From NCBI GenBank assembly GCA_013335115.1, contig JAAXWQ010000007.1, positions 18,633 through 82,632 of the forward strand: a DNA stretch of 64,000 nt, read 5' to 3'. Source of the stretch: Chlorobiaceae bacterium. GTDB taxonomy: Bacteria > Bacteroidota > Chlorobiia > Chlorobiales > Chlorobiaceae. Shown here piece after piece: positions 21,223 through 30,336 of the stretch. The translations under genes were made by a program, and so were the position numbers. Positions within the stretch are counted from its first letter, which is position 1. Each line of letters opens with the position of its first letter. The notes beneath the pieces are model-generated. The model did not search any database and had not been told where the DNA came from. It was given only the letters and a program-made list of their open reading frames with translations.

Positions 21223-22110
21223 ATGGTGCTCATAGACGGAAAAAAAGTATCAGTCGATCTTCAGCAGGAGCTGAAAGCCGGTGTCGAAAAGGATCACGCA
21301 GCCACCGGCAAGGTTCCCGGCCTGGTGGTCATCATCGTGGGCCAAGACCCGGCGTCACAGGTTTATGTACGCAATAAAGCCAAAACATGCAAAGAGATCG
21401 GCATGAATTCGACGGTGATCGAAATGTCGGCCGAAACGCCCCAACAGGAGCTGCTCGACCGGATCGCAGGACTGAACGCCAACCCGGATGTGCACGGCAT
21501 CCTGGTGCAGCAGCCACTGCCCCGTCACATCGACGAGATGGCCGTCACGCTAGCCATCGACCCGAAAAAGGACGTCGACGGCTTCCATCCCGTGAACGTG
21601 GGAAACCTGGTCCTCGGCCACCTCGACCAGTGCTACATCAGTTGCACCCCCTACGGCATCCTGGAGTTGCTCGGCCGTTACGGCATCGAAACGAAAGGCA
21701 AGCACTGCGTGGTCGTGGGGCGCAGCAACATCGTCGGCAAGCCGATGGCGAACCTGATGCTGCAAAAGCTCGACGCGACCAACTGCACGGTGACCGTCTG
21801 CCATTCGGCATCGAAGGATATCCCGTCGCTGACCCGACAGGCCGACATCCTCATCGCGGCCATCGGCAAGGCTCGCTTCATCACGGCCGACATGGTCAAG
21901 CCCGGCGCCGTGGTGATCGACGTGGGCATCAACCGCATCGAGGACGCATCAACCAAGAGCGGGTTCCGCCTGGTGGGCGACGTCGACTTCGACCAGGTCT
22001 CCCCGATCGCCTCGGCCATCACCCCGGTCCCCGGCGGCGTCGGGCCGATGACCATCGCCATGCTCCTGAAGAACACGCTGCAGTCGTTCCGCCGCTCGAA
22101 CGGGCTCTGA
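21223..22110 (+). CDS. folD: Methylenetetrahydrofolate dehydrogenase/cyclohydrolase FolD
   Basis: This 295-residue bifunctional enzyme oxidises methylene-THF and opens methenyl-THF to formyl-THF. Signatures are VGQDPASQVYVRNKAKTC (with the catalytic Lys), the QQPLPRH segment, VVGRSNIVGKPMANLML and PVPGGVGPMTIAMLLKNTL. Length is standard. It stands divergent to the DUF3109 gene across 178 bases and is followed two bases later by radA on the same strand. Confidence 0.97.
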   Translation: MVLIDGKKVSVDLQQELKAGVEKDHAATGKVPGLVVIIVGQDPASQVYVRNKAKTCKEIGMNSTVIEMSAETPQQELLDRIAGLNANPDVHGILVQQPLPRHIDEMAVTLAIDPKKDVDGFHPVNVGNLVLGHLDQCYISCTPYGILELLGRYGIETKGKHCVVVGRSNIVGKPMANLMLQKLDATNCTVTVCHSASKDIPSLTRQADILIAAIGKARFITADMVKPGAVVIDVGINRIEDASTKSGFRLVGDVDFDQVSPIASAITPVPGGVGPMTIAMLLKNTLQSFRRSNGL

Positions 22111-22112
22111 AG

Positions 22113-23486
22113 ATGGCCAGGACCGCGACGCGCTATGTCTGCTCCGCCTGCGGAGCCGTCACCCTGAAGTACCAGGGGCGATGCTTCGAGTGCCAGAGCT
22201 GGGGGACCCTTGTGGAGACCCACGATGTGCGCGAAGAGCCGAAATCGAAAAAGCAGCGCCCCCCGATGGCGCTGCCTTCAGTCGAGAACCTCCACGACGA
22301 CACCCCCTCCGCGGCCTTCCACCGGACGATGACCGGCATCGGCGAGCTCGACCGGGTGCTCGGAGGCGGCCTCATGGAGGCGTCGGCCATCCTGGTCGGC
22401 GGGGAGCCGGGCATCGGCAAATCGACCCTCATGCTCCAGCTCGTCCCTCGCCTTGAAGGCAAAAAAGTGCTTTACGTTGCAGGCGAGGAGTCCCCGAACC
22501 AGATCCGCGAACGGGCCCGCCGCCTCGGCATCAAGGCCCCGCACCTCAGGCTGGCCTCCGAGGTCTCCCTCGAACGCATCCTCGACACCATAGCCCACGA
22601 ACAGCCCTTCATGGTGATCGTGGACTCCATCCAGACCGTCCACTCCGACGAGTACCAGAGCTCGGCCGGCACCATCACCCAGATCCGGGAATGCGCAGCG
22701 GCACTGATCCGGGCAGCCAAGGAGCAAAACTTCATCCTCGCCGTCATCGGCCACATCACCAAGGAGGGCTCACTGGCCGGTCCCAAGGCGCTCGAACACA
22801 TGGTCGATACCGTCCTGCAGTTCGAAGGCGAAGGGTACCAGCGCTACCGGATCGTCCGTTCGGTCAAGAACCGTTTCGGCCCGACCAACGAGATCGGCGT
22901 CTTCCGCATGGAGGAGACCGGACTCGAGGAGGTCTCCAACCCATCCGAGTTCTTCATCTCCGACCGCACGGCCGACGTGCCCGGCACCGCGGTGCTGGCA
23001 GGCATCGAAGGCTCCCGGGCCCTGTTGGTCGAGGTGCAGGCCCTCGTGTCCCGAACCGGATACTCGATGCCGCAGCGCATCAGCACCGGCTTCGACCTCA
23101 AGCGTATCGCCATCATCCTCGCCGTGCTCGAGAAACGCCTGCAGTACCAGACGGCGACCCAGGACGTCTTCGTGAAGATCGCCGGCGGCCTGCGGCTCGT
23201 CGAACCGGCGGCCGACCTGGCCGTGGCCGCAGCCATCGCCTCCGGCCTCCGGAACCAGCCCTGCAGCCCCACCGCCGCCAGCTGCGGGGAGATCGGGCTC
23301 TCCGGGGAACTTCGCGCCATCAGCGACGGCGAGCGCCGCATTCGCGAGGCGGTGCACCTCGGCTTCAGCTCGATCGTCCTGCCCGCCGCCAACACCCGTG
23401 AACTCAAGCCCTCCGTCACGAAGCTCCCCATCCGGATCATCGGCTGCCGCACCCTGCACGAAGCCCTCGACGCCCTGGAGATCTGA
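22113..23486 (+). CDS. radA: DNA repair protein RadA
   Basis: This 457-residue RecA-like protein promotes branch migration in recombination. It has the N-terminal zinc knuckle CSACGAVTLKYQGRCFEC, Walker A GGEPGIGKST, the RadA-specific KNRFG motif (KNRFGPTNEIG) and a C-terminal Lon-like domain (PAADLAVAAAIASG). The start at 22113 begins just after the folD stop, suggesting read-through, although the frame is open further upstream through a shadow of folD. Confidence 0.96.
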   Translation: MARTATRYVCSACGAVTLKYQGRCFECQSWGTLVETHDVREEPKSKKQRPPMALPSVENLHDDTPSAAFHRTMTGIGELDRVLGGGLMEASAILVGGEPGIGKSTLMLQLVPRLEGKKVLYVAGEESPNQIRERARRLGIKAPHLRLASEVSLERILDTIAHEQPFMVIVDSIQTVHSDEYQSSAGTITQIRECAAALIRAAKEQNFILAVIGHITKEGSLAGPKALEHMVDTVLQFEGEGYQRYRIVRSVKNRFGPTNEIGVFRMEETGLEEVSNPSEFFISDRTADVPGTAVLAGIEGSRALLVEVQALVSRTGYSMPQRISTGFDLKRIAIILAVLEKRLQYQTATQDVFVKIAGGLRLVEPAADLAVAAAIASGLRNQPCSPTAASCGEIGLSGELRAISDGERRIREAVHLGFSSIVLPAANTRELKPSVTKLPIRIIGCRTLHEALDALEI

Positions 23487-23597
23487 AACGGCGCAAAAAA
23501 TCCGCCCCCGCTCCATTTCCCCGAAATGTCGTACATTGAGCACGGATATAGTGCCATATCATATCATGACAACGATGTGCAAAACGGAGAGACCGAC

Positions 23598-23939
23598 ATG
23601 CTCAGGATTCTGCTGACCTGGATCATCAACGCCACGGCCGTCTACGCCACCGCCCTTCTGTTGCAGGGCATCACGATCAGGAACTTCGGCGCCGCGCTCA
23701 TCGTAGCCCTGGTGCTCGGCCTGGTCAACGCCCTCGTCAAGCCGGTACTCGTCTTCTTCTCGATTCCCTTCATCATCCTCACGCTCGGACTGTTCCTGCT
23801 GGTCATCAACGCGCTGATGCTGCAGCTTGCCGCGGTATTCGTCGAAGGATTCACGGTCACCGGCTTCTGGTGGGCCGTACTCGGCTCCGTCTGCATCAGT
23901 TTCGTGGCATGGCTCCTGGGAGCCATCTTCAACGTATAA
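23598..23939 (+). CDS. Phage-holin-4-family (YvlD-like) membrane protein
   Basis: This 113-residue protein has four hydrophobic helices and matches the family that includes YvlD and mycobacteriophage-holin-like proteins (PF04020). It has LRILLTWIINATAVYATALLL, then LVLGLVNALVKPVL and LFLLVINALMLQLA. These proteins are not shown to be true holins. The conserved start is MLRILL at 23598. It is 111 bases after radA and 22 bases before bchC; no shared role is evident. Confidence 0.85.
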   Translation: MLRILLTWIINATAVYATALLLQGITIRNFGAALIVALVLGLVNALVKPVLVFFSIPFIILTLGLFLLVINALMLQLAAVFVEGFTVTGFWWAVLGSVCISFVAWLLGAIFNV

Positions 23940-23961
23940 CTTTAACCGACCGTCACCCACC

Positions 23962-24918
23962 ATGCAGGGAGAAGCAAAGGCCATCGTCCTCCTCAAGGCC
24001 AACAAGCTCAAGATCCAGACCGTAAGATACGACGCCGGCCAGCCCGGCGACGTGCTGGTCAGGACCATCGCCAGCACCATCACCCCCGGCCTCGACCGGC
24101 TGCTCCTGACGAACAAGCCCATTTCGAACAAGGTACTCTCCTTCCCCGTCATGCTCGGCAGCGAGACCATCGGCCAGGTCATGGAGGTCGGCCCCGGCGT
24201 GACGGACCTGAAGGCCGGTGATTTCGTCTATGCCTTCAAGGGAGACCGGTGGGTCGGCGTCGACCCCTATTACGGGTGCCACGCCGAAATGGTGCCGACA
24301 TCAAGGGAGAACCTCCTGGCGCTCGGAGGCCAGCCGAGCCACCGCAACCTGCTCACCGGGCTCGTCGCCTATGTGATCAGCGCGCTCGAAAAAGTCCGGA
24401 TCGAGCCGTCGATGCGGGTGCTGATCCTCGGCCTCGGATCGGTGGGGCTGATGGTTTCAGAACTCCTCCACTATCGCGGGATTGCCCACGTCGACGCGCT
24501 TGAAACCTTTCCGCTGAGGGGCCAGCTCTCCCACGCCGAAAACATCGCCATCGACATCGTCGACTTCACCGGGGAGTTCAACGACCGCTACGACCTGGTG
24601 ATCGAAACGACAGGGCGCATCCTCATGGTGGAAAAGGCCATCAGGCTCATGAAGCACCAGGCGACGGCGCTCCTCATGGGAAGCTACGAGGTCCTCGGCT
24701 ACGACTACCGGCTGATCCAGCACAAGGAGCCGGTGATCGTCAGCTCGAGCATCACCTCCATCCGCCATCTCGAAGAGGCGTCAAGGTTGCTCGGCGAAGA
24801 GTCCATCGACACCGAAAAGTTCTTCACCAACGTCTTCCCGCTCGCCCAGTATGAACTTGCCTACAGGATCGCCCTCGACAGCAAGGAGGCGATCAAGACG
24901 GTCATCAGCTGGATCTGA
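23962..24918 (+). CDS. bchC: Bacteriochlorophyllide a dehydrogenase BchC
   Basis: This 318-residue zinc-independent MDR-fold dehydrogenase oxidises the C3 hydroxyethyl group, a late step of bacteriochlorophyll a synthesis. It shows the GLGSVGLMVSELLH Rossmann segment and a family-like N-terminus with TITPGLDRLLLTNKPISN. The gene implies a phototroph, and no other pigment gene is in the window. It is four bases before an ABC ATPase gene that is not obviously related. Assignment is by overall similarity; catalytic residues were not mapped. Confidence 0.88.
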   Translation: MQGEAKAIVLLKANKLKIQTVRYDAGQPGDVLVRTIASTITPGLDRLLLTNKPISNKVLSFPVMLGSETIGQVMEVGPGVTDLKAGDFVYAFKGDRWVGVDPYYGCHAEMVPTSRENLLALGGQPSHRNLLTGLVAYVISALEKVRIEPSMRVLILGLGSVGLMVSELLHYRGIAHVDALETFPLRGQLSHAENIAIDIVDFTGEFNDRYDLVIETTGRILMVEKAIRLMKHQATALLMGSYEVLGYDYRLIQHKEPVIVSSSITSIRHLEEASRLLGEESIDTEKFFTNVFPLAQYELAYRIALDSKEAIKTVISWI

Positions 24919-24922
24919 CGGC

Positions 24923-26473
24923 ATGGACGGCGCGCACGGTTCTGCACGGCTTTCGGGCATCTCGAAGTCCTTCGGGGCATTCATGGCCAACGACGACATC
25001 AGCCTGACGCTCGCACCGGGTTCGATCCATGCCCTGGTGGGCGAGAACGGTGCCGGGAAAAGCACCCTTTCGAACATCCTCTACGGCCTGATCAAGCCCG
25101 GATCGGGATCGATCGAAGTAAACGGGAAGCAGGTTTCATTCGATTCGCCCCGACAGGCCATTGAGGCAGGCATCGGCATGGTCCACCAGCACTTCATGCT
25201 CGTCCCCACCCTGACGGTCGCTGAAAACATCGTGCTCGGAAGCGAGCAGACCGCCCTGTTCCGACCGCTGCCGATGAGGAACCTCGAACGTGGGATCGTC
25301 GCACTGTCCAGGCGGCACGGCATGGAGGTCGATCCCCGGGCATTGGTCTCCAGCCTGTCGGTCGGCGGACAGCAGCGGGTCGAGATCCTGAAAATCCTCT
25401 ATCGGAAGGCCCGTATCCTCATCCTCGACGAACCGACGGCCGTACTCTCCCCACCGGAAACCGAAGGACTCTTCGGAACGCTGCGCTCGCTTGCCGCCGA
25501 AGGGCGCTCGATCATGCTCATCACCCACAAGCTCGACGAGGTGCTCGCCGTTGCGGATACCGTGAGCGTCATGCGCCGGGGCAGGCTCGTCGGCACGATG
25601 CCTGCGGCGGCCGCCACCAAAGTAAAGCTGGCGCAGATGATGGTCGGCCGCGACGTGCTCCTCCGGGCCGACAACCCGCCCGGAGAGTCCGGTAGGGTCG
25701 TACTCTCGATCGACAACCTCAACTATGCGACGCCAGACAAACGGCGCCGGCTGCAGGATCTTGCACTGAAGGTACAGGCCGGGGAGGTCTATGGCATCGC
25801 CGGTGTTGAAGGCAACGGCCAGAGCGAGCTGCTCTCGATCTTGCGAGGCACCCGGGATCCCGAGGCCAGCGTCTCGGGCAGCATCGAACTCGAAGGGAAC
25901 CCGCTTTGGTCCCTGACTCCGGACAGGATCGCCGCCCTCGGCATTTCGATCGTCCCGGAGGATCGGCTCAAGAACGCCGTCATCCCTGAACTCGGCATCA
26001 GGGAGAACCTGCTTTTAGGCCGGCATGCAGAACAGGCATTCCACCGCGGGTTCGGATTCGACCGCGAAAGGCTCGCCTGCGAAACAGAGCGCCTGGTTTC
26101 GGAATACGATATCAGGTACGGCGCCGAAGGCAATCCGCCCCTCTCGTCGCTTTCGGGAGGCAACCAGCAGAAGCTGGTGCTGGCCCGTGAACTGGAGCGG
26201 CCCGGCCTCAGGCTCCTGGTACTGGCCCAACCGACGCGAGGCGTCGATATCGGGGCAATCGAACAGATCCACCGAAGGATCATCGAGGCTCGCCGCAAAG
26301 GGGTGGCCATACTCCTGATCTCTTCAGAGCTTGAGGAGGTGATCTCCCTCTCGACCCGTATCGGTTGCCTGTTCGAAGGGACGATCCGCCACGAGTTCAG
26401 CGAACGGGAGGTGCTGCGCGGCCGACTCGAGGGCTCGGGATTCGAAAAAGAGATCGGACTCCACATCACCTGA
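24923..26473 (+). CDS. Nucleoside/sugar-type ABC transporter ATPase (two ATP-binding domains)
   Basis: This 516-residue subunit has two fused ATP-binding domains, typical of the ribose/nucleoside importer class. The first has GENGAGKSTLSNILYG and SVGGQQRVEILKILY; the second has GVEGNGQSELLSILRG (a degenerate Walker A, usual for this class) and SGGNQQKLVLAREL. It is like the nucleoside-specific YufO/Bmp type. The partner permease follows, but no BmpA-like lipoprotein or second permease is nearby. A start at 24923 gives a normal N-terminus. Confidence 0.9.
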   Translation: MDGAHGSARLSGISKSFGAFMANDDISLTLAPGSIHALVGENGAGKSTLSNILYGLIKPGSGSIEVNGKQVSFDSPRQAIEAGIGMVHQHFMLVPTLTVAENIVLGSEQTALFRPLPMRNLERGIVALSRRHGMEVDPRALVSSLSVGGQQRVEILKILYRKARILILDEPTAVLSPPETEGLFGTLRSLAAEGRSIMLITHKLDEVLAVADTVSVMRRGRLVGTMPAAAATKVKLAQMMVGRDVLLRADNPPGESGRVVLSIDNLNYATPDKRRRLQDLALKVQAGEVYGIAGVEGNGQSELLSILRGTRDPEASVSGSIELEGNPLWSLTPDRIAALGISIVPEDRLKNAVIPELGIRENLLLGRHAEQAFHRGFGFDRERLACETERLVSEYDIRYGAEGNPPLSSLSGGNQQKLVLARELERPGLRLLVLAQPTRGVDIGAIEQIHRRIIEARRKGVAILLISSELEEVISLSTRIGCLFEGTIRHEFSEREVLRGRLEGSGFEKEIGLHIT

Positions 26474-26488
26474 AATGCATCACCTCCC

Positions 26489-27520
26489 ATGACCCCCAGG
26501 AACCTCCGCCCTTTCATTCCGATCTTCTCGGTGCTGCTCGCCCTGGGACTGGGTAGCGTGGTGATCGCCGCCACCGGAACGAACCCGATCGAGGTCTACC
26601 TGCGAATGATACGCTCGACCTTCGGCTCGGGATACGGGTTCGGGCAGGTACTCTTCAGGACGACCACCCTCGTCTTTGCAGGACTTGCCGTAGCGGTACC
26701 GTTCAGGCTCCGGCTCTTCAACATCGGCGTCGAAGGCCAGCTGCTCATGGGCTCATTCGCCGCGGCGCTCTGTGGTATGGCCCTGCCCGCCGGCGTGCAC
26801 CCGCTCCTCGGGGTGCCGGCTACCCTGCTTTGCGCCATGGCCGCTGGAAGCCTCTGGGCGATCACGGCCGGTTGGCTGAAAGTCGGCTACGGCGTGAACG
26901 AGGTCATTTCGACCATCATGCTGAACTTCATCGCCCAGGCCATCACCGGCTACCTCCTGACCAACCATTTCGCCGTACCGTCGACGGTGCATACACCGGC
27001 GATGGTTCCCGGCGCCACCCTGCCGGGGTTCGACCAGCTGCTCGGCCTCTCCTGGCACGCTCCGGCCAACCTCTCGGCACTCCTTGCCATCGTCGTTTCA
27101 TCGGCTACGGCCATCCTGTTCTACCGGACGAGGTACGGCTACACGCTGACCGCTTCGGGCCTGAACCCCGAAGCGGCGCGACACGCGGGCATCGATACCG
27201 ATGCCCGCATACTCTGGGCGATGGCCATTGGCGGGGCAATCGCCGGGCTGGGGGCCGGCAACCTGGTGCTCGGCTACAAACACTGCTTCGAATCCGGCCT
27301 GACGACCGGAGCCGGCTTCATGGGCATCGCCGTAGCGCTCCTCGCCGGCGCCCACCCGGTATGGATCCTCCTCTCCGCCCTGCTGTTCGGCTGGCTCGAC
27401 TACGGCGGACTCACGGTCAACACGCTGGTCCCCAAGGAACTCTTCATGATCGTCCAGGCGGTCACGATCCTCTGCATCATCTCCTTTTCGGCGTTTTTCA
27501 GGGGAAGACCCGCAAAATGA
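26489..27520 (+). CDS. Nucleoside-type ABC transporter permease
   Basis: This 343-residue integral membrane subunit of the YufP/BmpB family has about eight to nine hydrophobic segments. Conserved stretches are FRLRLFNIGVEGQLLMGSFA, KVGYGVNEVISTIMLNFIAQ and TASGLNPEAARHAGI. It probably pairs with the preceding two-domain ATPase. The usual second permease (YufQ type) and the binding protein are absent here, so the transporter is incomplete or uses parts encoded elsewhere. Confidence 0.88.
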   Translation: MTPRNLRPFIPIFSVLLALGLGSVVIAATGTNPIEVYLRMIRSTFGSGYGFGQVLFRTTTLVFAGLAVAVPFRLRLFNIGVEGQLLMGSFAAALCGMALPAGVHPLLGVPATLLCAMAAGSLWAITAGWLKVGYGVNEVISTIMLNFIAQAITGYLLTNHFAVPSTVHTPAMVPGATLPGFDQLLGLSWHAPANLSALLAIVVSSATAILFYRTRYGYTLTASGLNPEAARHAGIDTDARILWAMAIGGAIAGLGAGNLVLGYKHCFESGLTTGAGFMGIAVALLAGAHPVWILLSALLFGWLDYGGLTVNTLVPKELFMIVQAVTILCIISFSAFFRGRPAK

Positions 27521-27582
27521 GGGCCCCTGTCCGGACAGATGCGGCCAAACACGCCCCGATCCAGTGAAAAAACGACGAAGTC

Positions 27583-27611
27583 TTTACACAAAAGGCGGAA
27601 ATGCTTATCTT
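27583..27611 (+). promoter_or_regulatory. Predicted sigma-70-type promoter for the DUF2934 gene
   Basis: TTTACA (27583-27588) and TATCTT (27606-27611) are separated by 17 bases and lie 60 bases before the DUF2934 start. This is a good vegetative-type match by eye only. Confidence 0.5.
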
Positions 27612-27671
27612 TAGAAAATTTGTCGTACCCGAAGCATCTCATATTCACCAGACCTGAAGACCAGGAACGCC

Positions 27672-28040
27672 ATGCCAAAAAAATCAGCCGCTGATAAACC
27701 GGCAAAAGAAAAGGCCCCGGCAAAAAAGAGCCCGAAACCTGCCGAGAAAACCGAGCCGAAGGAAGAGAAGAAGGTGACGAAGAAAGCCGTGAAGCCGGCA
27801 GCCGTCGCTGAAACCAAGCCGAAGGCCGCCAAAAAGGCCGCAGCCGAAAAAGCCGCAGCCGAAAAGCCCAAGGCTGCCAAGGGTGCCGGCAAAACGAAAA
27901 AAGCAGCAGTAGCCGTGCCTTCGGAACAGCTTGAAGAGCACATCAGGGTTGCCGCATACTACCGCTGGGAAGAGAGCGGACGTCCCGAAGGCGCCCATGA
28001 AAACGACTGGCTGGAAGCGGAGAAAAGTATCCGGAAATAA
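27672..28040 (+). CDS. DUF2934 protein with Lys/Ala/Pro-rich histone-H1-like N-tail
   Basis: The 122-residue protein has two parts. Residues 1-80 are low-complexity Lys/Ala/Pro/Glu (KKSAADKPAKEKAPAKKSP, KAAAEKAAAEKPKAAK), like histone-H1 and bacterial H1-like proteins. The C-terminal 40 residues (LEEHIRVAAYYRWEESG, ENDWLEAE) match the DUF2934 domain, common in small bacterial proteins. A nucleoid-binding role is plausible from the basic tail but unproven. It has its own promoter candidate and a strong terminator. Confidence 0.75.
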   Translation: MPKKSAADKPAKEKAPAKKSPKPAEKTEPKEEKKVTKKAVKPAAVAETKPKAAKKAAAEKAAAEKPKAAKGAGKTKKAAVAVPSEQLEEHIRVAAYYRWEESGRPEGAHENDWLEAEKSIRK

Positions 28041-28062
28041 TATCCGTGCCTGGACCAACCAT

Positions 28063-28093
28063 AAAAAAAGCCATTCGACGAATGGCTTTTTTT
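28063..28093. terminator. Bidirectional terminator hairpin
   Basis: A-rich run then GCCATTC (28070-28076), GAC loop and GAATGGC (28080-28086), then seven T. The flanking A and T runs extend the stem, so it can terminate on either strand. Confidence 0.85.
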
Positions 28094-28136
28094 ATATTCC
28101 TGCATTCAAAAGTAACCGCCTTACCGACGAAACCAC

Positions 28137-28304
28137 ATGAATTGGATCAGTTCGATAGCCGGAAGCATCAGGATCGTCTTGGCCGGACTGTGGCTGGTCA
28201 TCCGCATCATCCTTGAATATTTCGGCCTTATCAGCGACGGTAATGACCGCACCACCGGCATCAAGGACCTGCGGGAAGAGTACCGGAAGGCAAACTACCG
28301 CTGA
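28137..28304 (+). CDS. Small membrane-type protein (55 residues)
   Basis: A 55-codon frame begins at the ATG at 28137, 44 bases after a terminator, and ends seven bases before the convergent PASTA gene. The product has an amphipathic or transmembrane helix (SIRIVLAGLWLVIRIILEYF) and then a charged tail ending DLREEYRKANYR. Tight placement, sensible codon usage and a coherent helix support it. I do not recognise a family, and homologues are needed for certainty. Confidence 0.5.
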   Translation: MNWISSIAGSIRIVLAGLWLVIRIILEYFGLISDGNDRTTGIKDLREEYRKANYR

Positions 28305-28311
28305 GGCCCGC

Positions 28312-29049
28312 CTACTTCCGTTCGTTCGTCACCACCGTCATATCGATAGCCTGCCCTGCCGGCGCAAAGCTGTTCACCGATGGCTTCTGGCTGATTACCG
28401 TATTCGGCACGAGCATGGAAGAGTACTCCCAGGTGATCTTGCCGACCGTCAGCCCCTGCTGGATGAGGGTGCTTTTCGCCTGGTCAAGCGACATGCCGAG
28501 CACCTCGGGAACGACCACGCGCTTCATCCCTGCCGGTTCGACCTCATACTTCCCGACAATAAGGGAGACGGCGCTGCCGATCCTGACAACCACGTTCGGC
28601 GGAATCGACTGGTTCAGCACTCGCCCCTCCTCATCGGGGTTCGAGACGGCGCGGAACTGAACTTCATCGACAACCATGCCGATCCTGGCAAGTGCCTGAC
28701 GGGCCTCGCCCTCGGCGCGTCCCCCGAGCTCGGGCATCGGATAGCTGGGCTTGTCGAGGCGGTTGAGTACAAGATAGACGTTCCTGCCGGGTTTGACCGT
28801 CGACTGCGGCGTCGGCACCTGGTCGAGGACGACATTGGCGGAGACATCAGGGAGATAGCGGAAATTGTAGCTCTTCTGTGCATGCAGGCCGGAACGCTTC
28901 AGTACCCGGTCGGCCTCCTCGTATGGCAGGTTCCTGACATCCGGTACGGTGGTATCCCTCCCGCTTGAGGTGTAGAACGGCAGGATGACCCTGTCGAAGA
29001 CGATGATGCCGACAAACACAAGCAAAACCCGGATCCAGACTTTTTTCAT
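28312..29049 (-). CDS. Membrane-anchored PASTA-domain protein
   Basis: The 245-residue protein has one N-terminal transmembrane helix (about 6-24) and three PASTA repeats. The first is recognisable by VPDVRNLPYEEADRVLKRSG, the second by YPMPELGGRAEGEARQALAR and the third by VVVPEVLGMSLDQAKSTLIQ. PASTA domains bind peptidoglycan or beta-lactams in penicillin-binding proteins and kinases. Here they stand without any kinase or transpeptidase domain. It is co-directional with the prenyl synthase 25 bases upstream. Confidence 0.87.
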   Translation of the reverse strand: MKKVWIRVLLVFVGIIVFDRVILPFYTSSGRDTTVPDVRNLPYEEADRVLKRSGLHAQKSYNFRYLPDVSANVVLDQVPTPQSTVKPGRNVYLVLNRLDKPSYPMPELGGRAEGEARQALARIGMVVDEVQFRAVSNPDEEGRVLNQSIPPNVVVRIGSAVSLIVGKYEVEPAGMKRVVVPEVLGMSLDQAKSTLIQQGLTVGKITWEYSSMLVPNTVISQKPSVNSFAPAGQAIDMTVVTNERK

Positions 29050-29074
29050 TTCCTGACGGTAAGATGGTATGGGT

Positions 29075-30100
29075 TCAGTGCTGGCGCTTCATGACAAAGT
29101 CCACCAGTAGCCGGAGCGATTGCTTGGCATCGCTTTCGGGGAACGGGGCGATCGATTCAAGGGCCCTGGAGGCGAACCCCTCGGCCACCTCGGCGGCATA
29201 TTCGAGCCCGCCCTTGCCCCGCACGAACTCGATCACCTCCGCACTTTTGACGGCCCGTTTCTTCGAGCTTTTCAGGATTGATTTGATCTTCTGCTGCTCG
29301 GTTTTCCCCGAATGCTTCAGGGCATGAATGAGCGGAAGGGTAATCTTGCGGTCCTTGATGTCGATACCAAGCTGCTTGCCCGTTTTCCGGGAATCACCGG
29401 TATAGTCCAGGAGGTCGTCCCTGATCTGGAAGGCAAGTCCCAGGAACTCTCCATAACTCTTGAGGCTGGCGATCTGCTCTTCCGACGAAGTGGCGCTGGC
29501 CGCCCCGATGGCACAGGATGTAGCGATCAGCGACCCGGTCTTGCCGGCGATGACGCCGACGTAATCCTCCTCGGTGATATCGAGGCTCCTGGTCTTCTGT
29601 ATCTGCAGGATCTCCGCCTCGCTCATCCTCCTGACCGCATCCGAAACCAGGTGGAGGGAACGGTAGTCGCTGTTTTCAAGCGAGTAGAGCAACCCCTTCG
29701 AGAGGAGGTAGTCGCCGATGAGCACCGAAATCTTGTTCTTCCACAACGCGTTGATCGACGGGATGCCCCGGCGCATCTCGGCGCCGTCCACGACATCGTC
29801 ATGGATGAGGGTCGCCGAATGGAGGAGTTCCACCATGATCGCACCGCGATAGGTGACCTCCCCGACCTGGCCGACCGCCTTGGCCGAAAGGAGCACCAGC
29901 AACGGCCGGATCTGCTTGCCCTGCTGCTTCAGGACGTAACGGGTGACCTTGTCCACCAGGCTGTTGCTGGAGTGCAGGACGGTCTTGTAGCGCTCCTGGA
30001 ACAGTTTCAGTTCTTCCGAGACCGATGCAGTAACCTCTTTGATATCCACTGAATGCGATGGCTTAGATGCTTGTGCCGGAAAAGGGCGGCTTACGTTCAA
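29075..30100 (-). CDS. Long-chain polyprenyl diphosphate synthase
   Basis: This 341-residue trans-prenyltransferase has both aspartate-rich motifs: LIHDDVVD (first) and FQIRDDLLDYTGD (second), plus the GKQIRPLLVLLSAKA and GKTGSLIATSC stretches. In a green sulfur bacterium the product would supply the menaquinone or chlorobiumquinone side chain. Chain length cannot be read reliably from the residues before the first motif. The start lies after a long AT-rich gap shared with the divergent tatC. Confidence 0.9.
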   Translation of the reverse strand: MNVSRPFPAQASKPSHSVDIKEVTASVSEELKLFQERYKTVLHSSNSLVDKVTRYVLKQQGKQIRPLLVLLSAKAVGQVGEVTYRGAIMVELLHSATLIHDDVVDGAEMRRGIPSINALWKNKISVLIGDYLLSKGLLYSLENSDYRSLHLVSDAVRRMSEAEILQIQKTRSLDITEEDYVGVIAGKTGSLIATSCAIGAASATSSEEQIASLKSYGEFLGLAFQIRDDLLDYTGDSRKTGKQLGIDIKDRKITLPLIHALKHSGKTEQQKIKSILKSSKKRAVKSAEVIEFVRGKGGLEYAAEVAEGFASRALESIAPFPESDAKQSLRLLVDFVMKRQH

Positions 30101-30336
30101 ATTCGTGAGAAGTTATCGATATTGCAATGATTAAAAAAATCACCCCCGGGTCACCATTCCTGACGCCATGCGCCTGGCGCAAGGGCGTAAAAAACCATTT
30201 GCGCCCAATACGGTTCTTTTAGTACACTATAAGCCGGGTCACAGGTCGTTTCCGCACGAATTCCGTCGACTTGCCCATATCCTCCGAAGTTTTCCAATAA
30301 GATGAACGTCGCCATACGACGCTTCCCCGATTCCCC

